In this document: positions 46,554-60,700 of the stretch, in pieces
Layout of the letters: every line of letters begins with the position of its first letter
Position numbering within the stretch: position 1 is the stretch's first letter
The notes under the pieces: generated by a model
Database searches by the model: none
Seen by the model: only the letters and a program-made list of their open reading frames with translations
What the model was told of the DNA's origin: nothing
Made by a program: the position numbers and the translations under genes
Assembly (NCBI RefSeq): GCF_005239225.2
Contig: NC_133299.1
Location: 7,382,967-7,446,966, forward strand
Direction: 5' to 3'
Length of the DNA: 64,000 nucleotides
Source of the DNA: Populus alba
Lineage: Eukaryota; Streptophyta; Magnoliopsida; Malpighiales; Salicaceae

Positions 46554-49500
46554 AGGAAAAAAGAATTTATTATATATTATATTTATATAGTTTTATAAAA
46601 TGTAAGTACACATATAAAATAAATATTTTAAATATAATATTATACACGTTTTTTATGTTTAGATAACAATAAAAAGAAATTCTATTGGTATCATTGTCTT
46701 ATTGTATTTATTTCTTTTTTGCCATGTAGTTAATTACCTAGATTTAGGATGTTGACAGTGCATTCTCTTTTGAAATTATGATAGTGGTGTTAACATTTTT
46801 TAATTTTTTAAAATTTATTTTTAAAATTAACACATCAAAACAATCTAAAATTTTTTACCAAAAAATAAAATAAAATTTAAGGGAACATGGTTAAACTGCA
46901 TTCCCAAACAATAAAAGGCTTTTTAATATAATTTTTCGCTTAAAAATATATTAAAATGAGGTATTTTTTTTTTACATCACCACATCAAAACTATAAAAAA
47001 CATACCATAAAAAAACATCAATTTAATATTTTTATAAATAAAAAATATTTTAAAAAAACAAACTAAAATTAAGAGAAGAAGTTACGATAAATACCACCAT
47101 TAATTCCTATAATCTTTGTCAGCAGCCAACCAATCATCACTTGCTGATTGGTATTATATTACATAAGTGCGAGCAAATCTCACCTTCACTAGCTAGGATT
47201 ACATTTTTGATCTAGTCATAGGCTAGGAAGGACATTATCTTGAATTTTCTCTGGTCTCATAATTTTCTCAACGTAAAAACAAAAAAAAGAAGAAGGAGGA
47301 TGACTTGAGACAGATTAAGACCATGTCCGCAGAACCTTGCTTCAGCTTGTAGCTTGACCTCTATCTTGCATCAATTATGATCAATTTTTAATTCTCAGTT
47401 CAATTATGTAGTACGAGAATGACGCTCAACATTATAAAAATAGAAACGATACCTGTAGAATATTAATTATAGAATCCAATTATTGTAAAAACATGCTGAC
47501 AGTGCTAGAGTTTTTTAATATAAAAGTGTTGGGAGCATTTAGATTTTTATTTTTTTATTAAGTGATTATACCCCACAAAATGTGATTGTATCCAACTCTC
47601 TTACGAGATTGCTGGTCATTTCATATACGAGTCAGATTATTTTTTTGCTTACTGGAAAACAAATAATTGTGTAATGATTATTAGAATTCCTTTTTATATT
47701 AATATATTTTTTTAAATAAATAGATTTCTGGGACATGTATATTCAAACAAACTTCAAGCACCCAAAACAAATATATAAAAAAATGAACAATTTGAAAATA
47801 AGATAAAAAAACAAAATATCTTTTTAATTAAACCTTCTTCATATTAATACATTCCTTTTCTCCGTGACATTTCTCAACCAAAATAAATGTTTCATGAATA
47901 ATAGTTTATCATAACCATAAAAGAAAGTTTTAATAAAAATAAATGATATTTGGTAATTTTAACACGAAAAATAAAAAAAGAATATAAGATACCTTTTTGG
48001 GATCTTTTTTTTTTAATCACCAAACCATCTTTTATGATTCATTTGACAAAAAGAAAATTGATAAAAAGAAAATTGTCAATTGAATAAAAGTAAAATAAAA
48101 TCATGATAATTATAAGGACTTTTCATCTTCATAGAGTATTTACGATGGAAAAAAGAAGAGTCGGTATAGCAAATTCACACATAAAAATCAGCGAAATGAT
48201 GAGAGGTAACATTCAAGTCAATTAAATTGGCTGAGCTGAAAGGAAGGCTGCTATCTTTCCATTTATTTCTCTTGACATGCATGGCCGCATGGACATTGCA
48301 AATCCAGTTAAGAGCTTTGTAGTATTCATTATCAATTTCCCACTACAGGATTTATTAATTAATTCCATCAGATTCAAGAGCATTCACCCCCTGCACAGAA
48401 TCCTTTTTAAACGCTTCATGGAGTTTTCTATTATGGCTGGATATAGAGCCCTCATGTACGTGTTATTGAAAAATGTTCATAGGTTTCAGCAAATGTTAGC
48501 CTAGAGCCATCCTTCATTACACGTGGAGAAAAAGAAACATGCCAGAGCATAGAAAACACCTTTTCTTCCATGGAAAACAACGATCTCCAGCAAAAGAAAC
48601 TAAAACAAAGACAATATTTGAAGGCAACTTGAACTGAAAGAGAAAATGGCAAGTCGGTATGGACACTTGTTATAGACATACGAGAGCTGAATTTTGTAGT
48701 TTGTCAATTGTAATCACTCATCTTCTAACAATTTTTTAATGTACTGAAACTAAGTAGAGGTGATGGAGGCCCCCGAGAAACTGAAGAGATGTAATGTTAT
48801 GATATCAAAAAAATTGCAGATCTAGAGTAGACACTGGTGTGCCTCTTTATTCTGCTCCCAAATAAGTTTTCTCCATTTTTTACGAGAAAATGTAATTCTA
48901 GAAAGAGGATTCCAGGTCTGCTTTTCTATATAAGCCAATGCTTTCAATCTTCTCAGAGCGTTCTGCTCTGATGGTCTCTTGGCTTGCAAGCTGGAGACTG
49001 CACCCTTTCTGTCCATTTTTCAAACTCACACGCAGCAAGCATTCCACATTCTTTCCACTCCAACCAAATAAATTGAAAGAGAACTTCTCAGATTCATGAC
49101 TAGTCACGGTGATAATATTAAGCACAACACCAAGATTTACAAAAGTTCCTAATTCTTGAGATGACAGCATGCCATGTTTACCCCTAAAACCTCTCTCAGT
49201 AGGAAGCTTCATTAAAAACCAGCATCATTTTGCCTCCGTAAGAAAAAAGGAAGAGAGAGAACAAACCTCAGTGGCTATTCATCCACGTCCCTGAGCACTA
49301 ACATAAAGAAAAGGGGTCTCAAAACACGCTCCCATGAAAAAACTCGAAATACCCTTCCTAATCACCCATCCAACCAACAGCCCCGCAGCCAAAATTGCAC
49401 ACGCACTATTACAATCTATAGTAAAAACACAACAGAACACAATAAAATAAAAGGAAAAAAAAAGTAGATGAAAGAAAAGCATTGTTGCAACATCATTTTC

Positions 49501-49749
49501 GAATCTTCTAGCAAAGACAGCATGCATATATATATATATATGAAAGTAACACCAATCAAAGATACAAAAATGATTCTGCAACCTCTCTCTAATTCTCTCG
49601 TCGTAAATGCATATATAAAAATAGAACCAATCAAAGTAGAGAATAGAACCAAAATAGGAGCTCTACCGACGTTTACTGCTTTAACTACAACAATGAAACA
49701 AGAATTTGTTGCGAGAAAGTACAATATAAAACATAAATAAAATATAACT
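46554..49749. other. Intergenic; no gene I can name
   Basis: AT-rich DNA with no match to the invertase modules. The stretch 48,400-49,740 is less AT-rich and has overlapping minus-strand open stretches, for example 49,212-48,898 (MKLPTERGFRGKHGMLSSQE...). I recognise no domain, so it may be a non-coding transcript, a decayed gene or chance. Confidence 0.3.
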
Positions 49750-50216
49750 TGAGGCAGATATTATTTCAAAAAATAATATTTCAACACAAGGTTATTTTCT
49801 AGAACTCAACAAGTTTTCTTCTAAAAACCAATTAGATAAGATCAAAAGAAAATACCAGCAAGCCCTGCAAACATAAAAATAATATAATGGTTTTTTTCAG
49901 CACATTTTTGCTATAAGAGTGCTTGGTATATATAGGTTGCTAACATGTAACAGCTATGCAAAAAATAAATTAGAAAATTAAAGAGCTTTTACAATAGTTA
50001 GAAAAATAAAATAGATGTTAGGGAGTTAAAGAATTGTAACTCTTAAAAAAGTTTTAAAATAAAAGAGTTATCAGGATTTTGTGAGTTGAGAGTATTAGAA
50101 TGACTTAAGTTATGTCTTAGTCAACCTTTCCTATTTATATATATGTGGCAGTATACGGCAGTAACTGTAGGAATCACAACATTGGAATAATCCTACATTA
50201 ATTCCTATACATTCTA
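49750..50216 (-). repeat. Probable 3' LTR of a Ty1/copia element
   Basis: On the minus strand, the pol remnant ends in a purine tract (GATTGAGGGGGCATA, about 50,221-50,235). AT-rich sequence follows with a TATATATAAATAGG promoter-like site near 50,130-50,145, as in copia LTRs. The inner border (TGTATAGGAATTAATG near 50,210) is likely. The outer border is a guess, and no second LTR was found. Confidence 0.45.
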
Positions 50217-51800
50217 TAATATGCCCCCTCAATCCGAGGGTGGAGGATCGACTCGAAGCTTGTAACGAAAAACAGTAAAAGAAGCAACAGATAGTTACTT
50301 AGTGAAGACATTTGCAAGTTAATCCTAAGAGGAGATAAAATGAATATGAATTTCTTTCTTTGCAACTTAGTCCTGTACAAAGTGATAATCCACCTTAATA
50401 TGTTTAGTACGAACATTGAAAATAGAATTCGCTAAGAGATAGGTGGCGCCAAGGTTATCACACCAAATGTTAGGAACAGAGACAAAGGGAGCCTGCATAT
50501 CTGTTAACAAATATTGAAGTCAAATGACCTCAGCAGTACCGTCTGCTAACGCTTTATATTCAACTTCAGTAGAGGAGCGAGCAACTATGCATTGTTTGCC
50601 AGATTTCCATGAGATTGGCGTCTGACCAAAGAAGATAAGGTAACCACCCGTAGATTGCAATCATCAATACTACCAGCCCAATCTGCATATGTAAAACCCT
50701 ATAAAGAAAAGGAAGAGCCTTGAGTGATATGGAAACCATAAGATGTTGTACCTTAAGGTAGCGTATAATATGTTTAACAACGGCCCAATGAGAATTTATA
50801 GGAGCATGTATAAACTGACAAACTCTATTGACAGCTAAACAGATATTTGGGTAAGTGAAGGTAAGGTACTGAAGAGCACTCACGATTTGATGAAACCATG
50901 TAGGATCAAATAATAGATTATCTGGCAGTATAATAACTTTCGAAAGAGAGATTGGAGTATCAACAGGTTTGCAGGAAGTCATACCAGCTCGAGTGAGGAT
51001 GTCAAGAATATATTTATGGTCACACAACCCATACCTGTAGACTGAACTTCAATATCCAGAAAGTAATGAATTACGCCTAAGTCTCGAAGCTTGAATTCAG
51101 AGCTCAGTAACTGTATTAGAAAATAGAGCATAGCAGAATTGCTACCCGTAAGCAAAACATCATCAACATACACCAAAAGATAAAAGATATTAGTACCATC
51201 AGATAAGATAAACAAGGAGGTGTTAACCTTGGAGGCATGAAAACCAATGGAGAGTAAAAAATCACTCAGACAAGTGTACCATACCCGCGATGCTTGTTTT
51301 AAACCATACAACGACTTGTGCAATCTACACACATGAGATGGAAGAATGGAGTCAACAAAAACTGGAGGTTGTTTCATGTAGACCTCTTCAGTAAGAACAC
51401 CATTGAGAAATGCATTATGAATATCAAGTTGATGAATCTTTCAATTGCGCAAAACCACAATGAAGAAGACTAATATGATGGTGGACTGTTTAATAACCGG
51501 ACTGAAAGTTTTAGAATAGTCAATGCCTTCTTGCTGGGTAAAGCCTTTAGCAACAAGGAGGGATGGTATGGGGTTGCAGCGATGTGAGATAATGGGGAAT
51601 GGAGCAGATTTGGAAAGAGGGAAGTGGCGGGTTGGATGGAGTTAGTAGTTGAAACCTTTGCAATTTATTTAGAATTATCAAACGGAAACACATGTTCATG
51701 AAAACGGACATGACAAGAGAGATATAAATGTGTTGAGATGCAATGTCAAGACATCGATAACCAAGGTGAGAGGAGTTGTAACCAAAAAACCCACATGGAG
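50217..51800 (-). pseudogene. Ty1/copia polyprotein remnant (integrase end, RT, RNase H)
   Basis: On the minus strand, three parts follow in order. The first is the integrase C-terminal segment with GFFGYNSSHLGYRCLDIASQ and HVRFHEHVFPFD (about 51,800-51,660). The second is the reverse transcriptase with KGFTQQEGIDYSKTFSPV, VYMKQPPVF, LHKSLYGLKQASRVWY, the catalytic YVDDVLLTG and FKLRDLGVIHYFLDIEVQ (about 51,550-51,030). The third is the RNase H region with [17 protein letters not shown] and [17 protein letters not shown] (about 50,580-50,400). Several frameshifts and stops separate these pieces, and gag and the 5' half are missing. It is an old, dead insertion between invertase modules 2 and 3. 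Confidence 0.88.
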
Positions 51801-53124
51801 AGGATCAAAAATCTAATTTGTGATTGTTATAAAGATGCAAGAAAAGAAAGAAGAGACACCTAAGAGTACATAAAAAATAATAATTAGAAGACCGTTAAAA
51901 CATACAATCAAACAGGGATCTATTGACAAGGATAAGAGTAGGTAGTAGCGGAGCTAGAGTTTTTTAAACGAGGGGGAAAATTACTAACAAATACTATATT
52001 ATGTAGATATGTGTTAGAAATTAATTAAAAAAATATATAGTAACTCATATCAAGTAAAATTAATTTAAAAATACTTTAAAATGAAAAATACTTTCATTAT
52101 AATTGCATGTATATTTGGATAAGATTCATAATGTGTTCCATGTGTCATTGCTGCGAAAGGGCAAGAGAGACCCCTCACGGATATTGCCACAGGTTCCTAT
52201 GAAGATAAAAAGGGATCTAACCATGAAAACTAAACCTGTCAAGATCTTAGATTGAGATGAGAAGTTGTTAAGGAATAAGAGAGTTCTCTTAGTGAGAGTA
52301 TTATGGAGAAGCTCTTGAATAGAAGAAGAAACATGGGAAAGAGAATCTGAGATGAAGGAGAAGTTTTCGCACTTATTCTCCGACATAGGTACATAACTTG
52401 AATTTTGAGGATGAATTTTTTTTTATTAGGAGGGGAGAATGTAAATCCCAAGAAAATCAAGGGTGGATTAAATTAAAGAAAATAAACGAAACTAAAAGGA
52501 AGTGGGGGGAAAATGAATACACTTAAAGAAAATGGGGCCTAAATGCAAATAAGAATAATTATAGAGCATAAATACTCATTTTCTTACAAAAAAAAAACAA
52601 ATCTGAAACTATCTTGAAGAAAGAAAATGGGGATTTTCTATACCTATTTTTACAAATTAAGAGAGAAACACCAAAATTTCAAGAACTCATCCAAGATTAA
52701 GGGTTACAGGTAAAGTAAACACTAGAGGGCAATGGATTAACAAGAAAAAAAATTGAACAAGAAGAGAAGAGGGGAGGGTCGCCTATCATTAGAAAGAAAA
52801 AGTGGGATTGAGACCTTGATTTGTACCAGGTAAAGTATTCTAAACATGGTCTTATGAGTTGTTTTAAAGTCAAGTATAAATTGATGTCTGGATGTTAAAT
52901 TATAGATTTGATTTTTATAACTCCAAAGATAGTTAAAAATATGAGGAGAGGTCAAATAGTAACAGTTCAAAAAACGAGATAGTAACAATCCAAATGATGA
53001 GCAATTTTGACTGTCTTAGAGGCAAAAATGGGTTCTTCTTTCCTCAGAAAACTTGTAGCCTTATGTCTTAGCTTTCCAACGAGACTGATCTCGATTGAAT
53101 TGAAGTTCTATAACTCCAGATATA
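51801..53124. other. Intergenic; possible further transposon remnants
   Basis: No gene was recognised. Around 51,940-51,975 the phrase GTAGTAGCGGAGCTAGAGTTTT followed by a G-run resembles the ends of common plant transposon families. The sequence just before 53,124 is not shared with module 1. Confidence 0.35.
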
Positions 53125-53848
53125 GTTTTTTTGAAAGTGAAAATGGAACTCATTCTTTGTTTTTTCCTTTCCATTTATTCAATTTTCTTCCATTTAGTAA
53201 TTGTTTTTTTCAATATTCCTTTAAGTCTTGAACTAGCTGTTTTTTAATATCTAATATAATATATGAAAGGATTCTTGAGCAAGTATAGGTTATCTAAAAA
53301 ATTATTAGTAAATACTTCTACAAGATATTATATTTTTTCAAGAAATATCTAAGAAAATATTAATCAGAAATAAAAAAAAGATTGATTACAAAGAAAAATA
53401 AAAATGAATATTATTTATACACATGAAAATTACATAGGAACAAGTAGGATTGAGTTATTTTTTGCAGTTAGTCCCAACGCTGCATTGTTCAAATAACTAT
53501 CATACTCAAAATAATGATTAGTGTTTTTTTTTTAAATATCTAACATAATACAAGAAAGGATCCTTGAGAAAGTATAAGTTGTCGTCATAAAAAAATGTTT
53601 GTTCAAGAAATATCAAAGAAAATATTAATTAAAAATTGATTGTGAAGAAAAAAGAAATATTATTTATATACATGAGAAGAGAATTGCATAGGAACAGGTA
53701 GGATTGAATTGTTTTTTGCAGTGTTACTACATAGTCCCAACATCGTAGTTTTCAAATAACTATCCTACGTACCCAAAATAACAATTAGTGTTTCTTAGCT
53801 CATTTCCTTGTTATTATTATTATTCATTGAGTGTATTCTTCCCCCCCT
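53125..53848. repeat. Invertase module 3, 3' flank
   Basis: 53,125-53,520 matches 19,004-19,400 and 53,521-53,848 matches about 20,485-20,813. Relative to module 1, about 1.09 kb (two of the three flank repeat units in part) is absent. The duplication border is near 53,124. Confidence 0.8.
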
Positions 53849-56800
53849 TCAACTCTTTATAGGAACATTCATGACAGGTGTGTTCATGCTCCAAGCATTA
53901 AGATTCTCCACTGTGATGGTCTCGCTGCCATTGTTGAACACATACAAGTGAGCCTTTTCAGAGACTGCAATAGTTGGATAAACCCTAGATGAGATGGCAA
54001 TTCTTCCTCCAGCTCCAAAACTCTCTACAACAGAGTGATCAATCTGGAAAGAAAGAGCAATAACCAAAAGTATGTTAAGATAGTTAAGTAAATGAGAACA
54101 TAGCAAGAGCAACTATTGTTTCAGACTCAGATAATGAAAGGACCATACCAAACTTCTGAGCGAAAGTTTCTTGCCGGTCAAATCAACATCAACAAATCCA
54201 GCAAAAGATGGTTTATACAGTCCTTTACCTAAGGAAGAGCTGTTTAAAGAAGCCATGTATACAGACCATGTTTAGCAGAGGTTGATACCAAAATTAGGAT
54301 GAGAACACATGTCTAGAGAAGAGAAGAGAAGAGAAGAAAAGAGAAGTTATAATACAAACCTTCTTGCATCAGAGCACAAGAGAACTTTATGCTTGTCTGC
54401 TGCTTTGAATACTTTAAAGAAGATAGGAGTGAATTCTTCAAGATTTTCTGAAGCTAATGTCAAGAGTCCGAATGGCCCAAGTCCACCAGGATCTTTAGAA
54501 CCCTTTTGATCACATACATCAAGTGCATCAAGCTTAGCCCATTTTGGATCAAAAGGCTCAGCTTTGTCCAAGCTTGGGAAAGAAAAGGTTACATCAACAT
54601 CAGCCTGTAAAATACATGAAGAGCAATTAATCAGGAAAATCTTAGCTTAACTTCACTACCATTCAATGTAAGAAACAATTGCTTAAAAAATATTGACTTG
54701 ATATATTTTTTAAGTAATTGTTTCTTGGACTTAAATGTTTAGTTTTTTTTAGAAGAAAAAGAAAGAGAACAAACCTGAGCAGCAGTGATGACTTTAACTT
54801 CAACATGATTGCCTTGGTTGAGCTTTTGATTGCGCAGTTGAACATTGTGCCCTCTTAATTTCTCTAACTCTGCAACAGGCCACTGTAGCAATTGCTTTCC
54901 ACTTGGATCTAGCCACACCTTCCTTGGAATCAACTACAACAATGCAATAAAAAAACATAAAATGTTATTAACCAATAAAAATGACTTTTAAAAAGTAACG
55001 ATAAATTCCACCAAGTATTACCTGAATTCCTGCCCACCCTTTGTCCTTATCTTTCTGAGGATCATCAGACTCATTAGCCCAACCCCACAAAATCCTTCTA
55101 TTTGTGCTTGGGTCAAAGAACGTCTTAGAAGCATAAAAGTTTCCATAATCTAACCTAAGACCAGCCCAACCATCAACTAAGCCCTCATCGGGAAAATACC
55201 TGTCCTTCTTCTTATTGTAAGTACCCATTGTATAGTACTCGTATCTTGTCATATCTAGGCTAACCTTCAATACATGTTTCACATTTTGTCCCATAACTGA
55301 AGGATCCAACCCGTTTTCGCCGGATAATGAAACCGGGAAAAAATCTGGGCATTCCCACATGCCTGTACCCTGAACTGAATGTAATGGATGCTTAGCCTTG
55401 ACCCATTTCTTAAAATCTTTACTCCTGTACAAATATGCAACCCCTCTATGTTTCCTCCTGCTGCCTATCAAAATCCTCCAATGGCCATCAGCCAACCAAG
55501 CAGTGGTCGGATCACGGAATGCACTACCATTTACGCTAGCATCCGGGTTCACTATCGGATTATCATTAGGCTTAACCCATTCACGAAGATATGGATCCGA
55601 CGAGTTTGCGGGTACTGCATAGTTTTGAATCTGCCTGTTATTTTTATCCACAATACCCGTGTATAATATCACAGGCTCGCCATTTGGAAGGACCGTCGCT
55701 GAACCAGACCAACATCCATAAATATCAAACCATTTAGAAGGGTAGATTGCAGGCTCAAGGGATTCCCAATTGATCAAATCCTTCGAAACGGAATGAGCCC
55801 AAACAATGTTACCCCACACTGCACCTTCGGGGTTGTATTGGTAGAAGAGATGGTAAAGCCCCTTGTAGTACATAGGCGCTGCTCATAAATATCAGCACAC
55901 ATAAAACAATCAAAATCAGGATTGATTAAAAAACTGGAGGCCATGAAACTGATCATGTTCTTGTTGGAATGGCTTACCATTTGGATCTATTGTTGATAAA
56001 TTTATTCCAATCAATTTGAGCAGCACCCAAGAGCATCATGGACCAAAAAGGATAAAAGAAGAAGAAAACAGAAGTTAGCCATCAGTGTTGAAGCCAATTT
56101 TCACTCAAAAATGAATAAATGCATAAATATTTGACACAATAGCTGAACAGAGCTCGGGAGGAATGTTCCCAGCAAGTAAATGGTACAACCTTTTTTCAAG
56201 ACAAACAAAAACATCAAAACCTCATGTGATGCCATTGAAACTATTAATATATATTGTGCTGGCCACAATCTGTCCTGGAAATGATCAATATAGGATTATC
56301 CCGCCAGATCCCCTACTTTTCTTCATAATAATTATTTAACAGCATATGCCCCAGTCGAAACCAGTTCTTGTTGAATCTTTCCTTCTATTTTTAAAGAGAA
56401 AACCAACACCATGAAGTCTGTTCAACCCTTTTCAAGTATATATATGAGCACTAGTGTTATTTAAAGAGTAGCCAAGAAACTGCCTCAATGTCAACAGGGA
56501 AAGGATCACAAACCAGCACGTCAACTTGCAAAGAAGAAAAAAGTAAAAAAAAAAAAAGTGGTCCTTGTAAGGATTAGCACCACCGATAGCCCACTATTTG
56601 CACGGCTGTAGGATGCTGAATGGACAAGAAAGACTTCCACGCATCCAAGCACCCTTCGGTGCCACCTTTTCGGAGTTTTAAAGGTTAATTGTGTAGAAAA
56701 TCTGAAGACTTGTGCTCTTTTCCTGTTTGTCCAAAACCTCACTAACCCGCATATTGTCGTGTACAAATTTAACTTATGGCCACGGTTAATATGTTACTAT

Positions 56801-57532
56801 AAGACTATTTTCGATTAAATTATATACATGGAATCCCAACCTCAAAACCATATATTTTTCGATGAAATTATATATATAATCAATGAATTAACAATAACAT
56901 GACAGATATAAAAGAGAAAAACAGGAGACGAGAATTAAATAGACTGATAGCAATATATTCTTGAAGACCAAAAAGAACATCTTAATAGCTGCAAAATATG
57001 CGAGTATAAAGTAATAAGTAAATTTGAAATAATCTTGACTAACAATTAAAGTGATATCTGTCATAATTAGAACAAGCGCTTGTGGAGTTGGACTATGTAA
57101 GCACGATGCAGGCAAAGAGAAAGGAAGAAAGAATGTCAAATTAATAGCATCTTCTTAGGAAGAAGAACTGAATCGAGATGGAGCCCTACTACCCTTAAGA
57201 ATCAAAGACAAACAAAACAAAAAGGTCATACCCTAGAAGATTAAAAAGGCAACGTATATTATATTATATTTTTTAAGAAATATATTATAGATAGTACTAT
57301 TTGCATTGCATGGGAGAAAGAAAGAAAGACAAGGAGATGCACATGTACCGTTGATCCAGTTCCTTGGAGGCTGAAAGTGATACCCAGTTCTATGGACTTG
57401 GTTCACGTTCTCAACACTAAGAGTCTGATACCGAGAATAAATCTTATGAGAAGCCTCGGCTCCATTGTTACTTAGCACAAAAAGCAAAGCAAACAGAGCA
57501 AGAACTGGGAGAGTGTGTGGCATAACCATCAT
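53849..57532 (-). CDS. CWINV: Cell wall (apoplastic) invertase, GH32, 7 exons, module 3
   Basis: Near twin of the gene at 20,814-24,486, with the same role of cleaving sucrose in the cell wall. Exons on the minus strand are 57532-57349, 55986-55978 (9 nt), 55878-55022, 54933-54775, 54604-54360, 54239-54149 and 54043-53849, totalling 1740 nt and 579 aa. It has the same signal peptide (FVLSNN against FVPSNN), NDPNAP with Asp62, FRDP with Asp187 and WECPDF with Glu240, so it should be active. It is one residue shorter because exon 5 has KAADKH where module 1 has KAAADKH. Introns are almost identical to module 1, including the 1.36-kb first intron. The two proteins differ at only a few positions (such as FDIYG/FDNYG and RKHRG/RKNRG), so the duplication or conversion is recent. 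Confidence 0.95.
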
Positions 57533-57668
57533 TGATATTTGATTATCATCCACGAGAGAAAACCAGGTATCACAAAGAGAGAGAACAGAGAAAGAAAAGA
57601 AGTTTTTTTTTGCAATGAATAATATCGAAAGAGCTAAGAATGAGAGTTTAAGTGCTTGGGGAGTGGAT

Positions 57669-57676
57669 GTATATAG
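57669..57676 (-). promoter_or_regulatory. TATA box of invertase module 3
   Basis: CTATATAC on the minus strand at the same distance from the ATG as in module 1. The surrounding 5' flank is conserved between the two modules to beyond 1.5 kb. Confidence 0.6.
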
Positions 57677-57762
57677 AGGTTTTCTAGGCTCTTATTAGAG
57701 ACTGAAAAGGATAAGAAGTCTCCAACTAGATGATGCTGACCTTTACAAATATTAGTTTGTGG

Positions 57763-60700
57763 ATTTGCTGGTTGACTTTGGAAAGTTTTGAATTTTAAAT
57801 TGATATTTGAAAGATTCAAATATTTAAATATCTGTACTTGCTTTGCTATTTATTTGGATTGCAAATATAGGGATTATTAATCTAGTGACCTATGCTGTAT
57901 CATGTTTCCTAACAATTTTTTATCCGATTAAAAAAAATATTTTAAAAAAGTACAAAAAAAAAAGGGCGAGAATCATGGGATTCCAACCTAAATGAGATTC
58001 CAACTAATCAATTAAAAAAAGAAAAAGAAAAAAACAATATATGCCAACCTAAATGAGTATGATAAACATGAGTTTAATTGCAAAAAAAAATCTAATATAA
58101 AATGATAATATTGAAATAATAATAATAATAAAAAAGATAAAAAAAGTTCTAGCAAACCAGGTAAGCAAACTAAACATTACGAACCAAATCATGCAAATGA
58201 GATAACCTAATAGAAAACAAATCAGAAAGAATTACGAAGTATAATTCTAAAATAACCCAATATTGAAGGACAAGACATGATAATTAAATTAAAAAAAAAA
58301 AAAGCAATGCAAAAAAAAAAAACAACCAAGAAAATCCAGGCTAATTCATCAAACTCATGGTCTAAGTGATCATGAGATTGAGATAAAAAAAAAATATAAA
58401 GGAAATTAAAGAAAATTATGTAGCATAACCTTGAAGAATAAAATTGAAAAATAAAATTAATTTCCAACAAATCTAATAATATTAAAGAATGAAATCAAAT
58501 TTTTTTTTATCAATTTAAACAATTTGCCAATAAATTCAAGAAAGAACTACAAAAAAAAAAAAAAAAACTAAGATAACCCATGTCATTTTAAAAATTAGTG
58601 AAAAATTCTATCAAAAATAAAAATAATGGAGCTCAATCTTCAATTGAATAAATTTTAAAAGATAAAACTAAAAAAACATGAGTTTAAAAAGAAAAAAAAC
58701 AAGCAAACCTGGATGAACCTCCTAAACTTAAGTTAATATCTAAAACAAGCAACTCATAAAATTCTAGATCCAAACTCAATCAAGAAGCCTAATTTCAGCC
58801 AATTTAATATTGAAGGATGAAATAAAAAAAATAAATTTAAAAACTTACCATAGTAAAAAAAATAGTAATAAAAAGAATGAAATCCAAATTTGTTAGGGGA
58901 AGAAAACTTAAGGAGGATGGAATTGTAAAACAAAATCAATTTAATAATATATCTCAAATAAAACAAATAACAATTAAAAGAATGATGACCAAATTTAAAA
59001 GTTAAAGTGGGGTGAGACTGAATTTTTTTTCTCACTTGTATAAATTATTTCAAATAAAAAAATACTAATAAAAGAAATAGGGACCAAATCTAAAAGAATA
59101 AAAAACGAAAGGGCTTCTTTAAATGTTTTTAAGTGTAAAAACAAAATCAATTTAATAATATATCTCAAATAAAACAAAAAACAATTAAAAGAATGATGAC
59201 CAAATTTAAAAGTTAAAAGTGGGGTGAGACTGGATTTGCTGTTTACTCGCTGACTTTGGGAGGTTTTGAACTTCGAGTTGATATTTGAAAGATTCAAAGA
59301 TCCAACCTCACTTTGCTATTTATTTGGATTGTAAATATAGGGATTACTAATCTGTTGACCCGTGCTGTGTCATGTTTCCTAACATTTTTTTATCCCTTTA
59401 AAAAAAATATTTCAAAAATGTCAAAAAACAAAAGAGGCGAGAATCATGGGATTCCAACCTAAATGAGATTCCAACTAATCAATTGAAAAAAAGAAAGAAA
59501 AAACAATATATGCCAACCTAAATGAGTATGATAAACATGAGTTTAATTGCAAAAAACATCTAATATAAAATGATAATATTGAAAAAATAATAATAATGAA
59601 AAAGATAAAAAAAAAGTTCTAGCAAACCAGATAAGCAAACTAAACTTTACGAACCAAATCATGCAAATGAGATAACCTAATAGAAAACAAATCAGAAAGA
59701 ATTACGAAGTTTAATTCTAAAACAACCCGGTAGTTAAGGACAAGACATGACAATTAAATTAAAAAAAAAAAAAATGCAAAAAAAAAAAACAACCAAGAAA
59801 ATCTTGGCTAATTCATCAAACTCATGGTCTAAGTGATCATGAGATTGAGATAAAAACATATAAAGGAAATTAAAGTAAATTATGAAGCATAACCTTGAAG
59901 AATAAAATTAATTTCCAACAAATCTAATAATATTAAAGAAATAAATCAATTTTTTTTTTTATCAATTTAAACAATTTTCCAATAAATTCAAGAAAGTACT
60001 ACAAACAAAAAGAACTAAGATAACCCATGTCCTTTTAAAAAATAAAAATAATAGAGCTCAATCTTCAATTGAATAAATTTTAAAAGATAAAACTAAAAAA
60101 ACATGAGTTTAAAAAGAAAAAAAACAAGCAAACCTGGATGAACCTCCTAAACTTAAGTTAATATCTAAAACAAGCAACTCATAAAATTCTAGATCCAAAC
60201 TCAATCAAGATGCCTAATTTCAGCCAATTTAATATTGAAGGATGAAATAAAAAAATAAATTTAAAAACTTACCATAGTAAAACAAATAGTAATAAAAAGA
60301 ATGAAAACCAAATTTGTTAGGGGAAGAAAACTTAAGGAGGATGGAATTGTAAAACAAAATCAATTTAATAATATATCTCAAATAAAACAAATAACAATTA
60401 AAAGAATGAAGACCAAATTTAAAAGTTAAAGTGTGGTGATACTGAATTTTTTTTTTCAATTGTATAAATTATTTCAAATAAAAAAAAATACTAATAAAAG
60501 AAATAGGGACCAAATCTAATAGGGACCAAAAAAAAAACATGAGTTTAATTGCAAAAAAAATCTATTATAAAATGATAATATTGAAATAATAATAATAATA
60601 AAAAAGATAAAAAAAAGTTCTAGCAAACTAGGTAAGCAAACTAAACTTTACGAACCAAATCATGCAAATAAGATAACCTAATAGAAAACAAATCAGAAAG

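Noticed and set aside
50566..51377. Functional Ty1/copia polymerase
   Set aside because: YVDD and other RT motifs are present, but frameshifts and stops break the frame, gag is missing, and no second LTR is found.
52126..52460. Minus-strand open frames at 52,126-52,460 and 52,737-52,988
   Set aside because: Short, low-complexity, with no domain or gene structure, and located among transposon debris.
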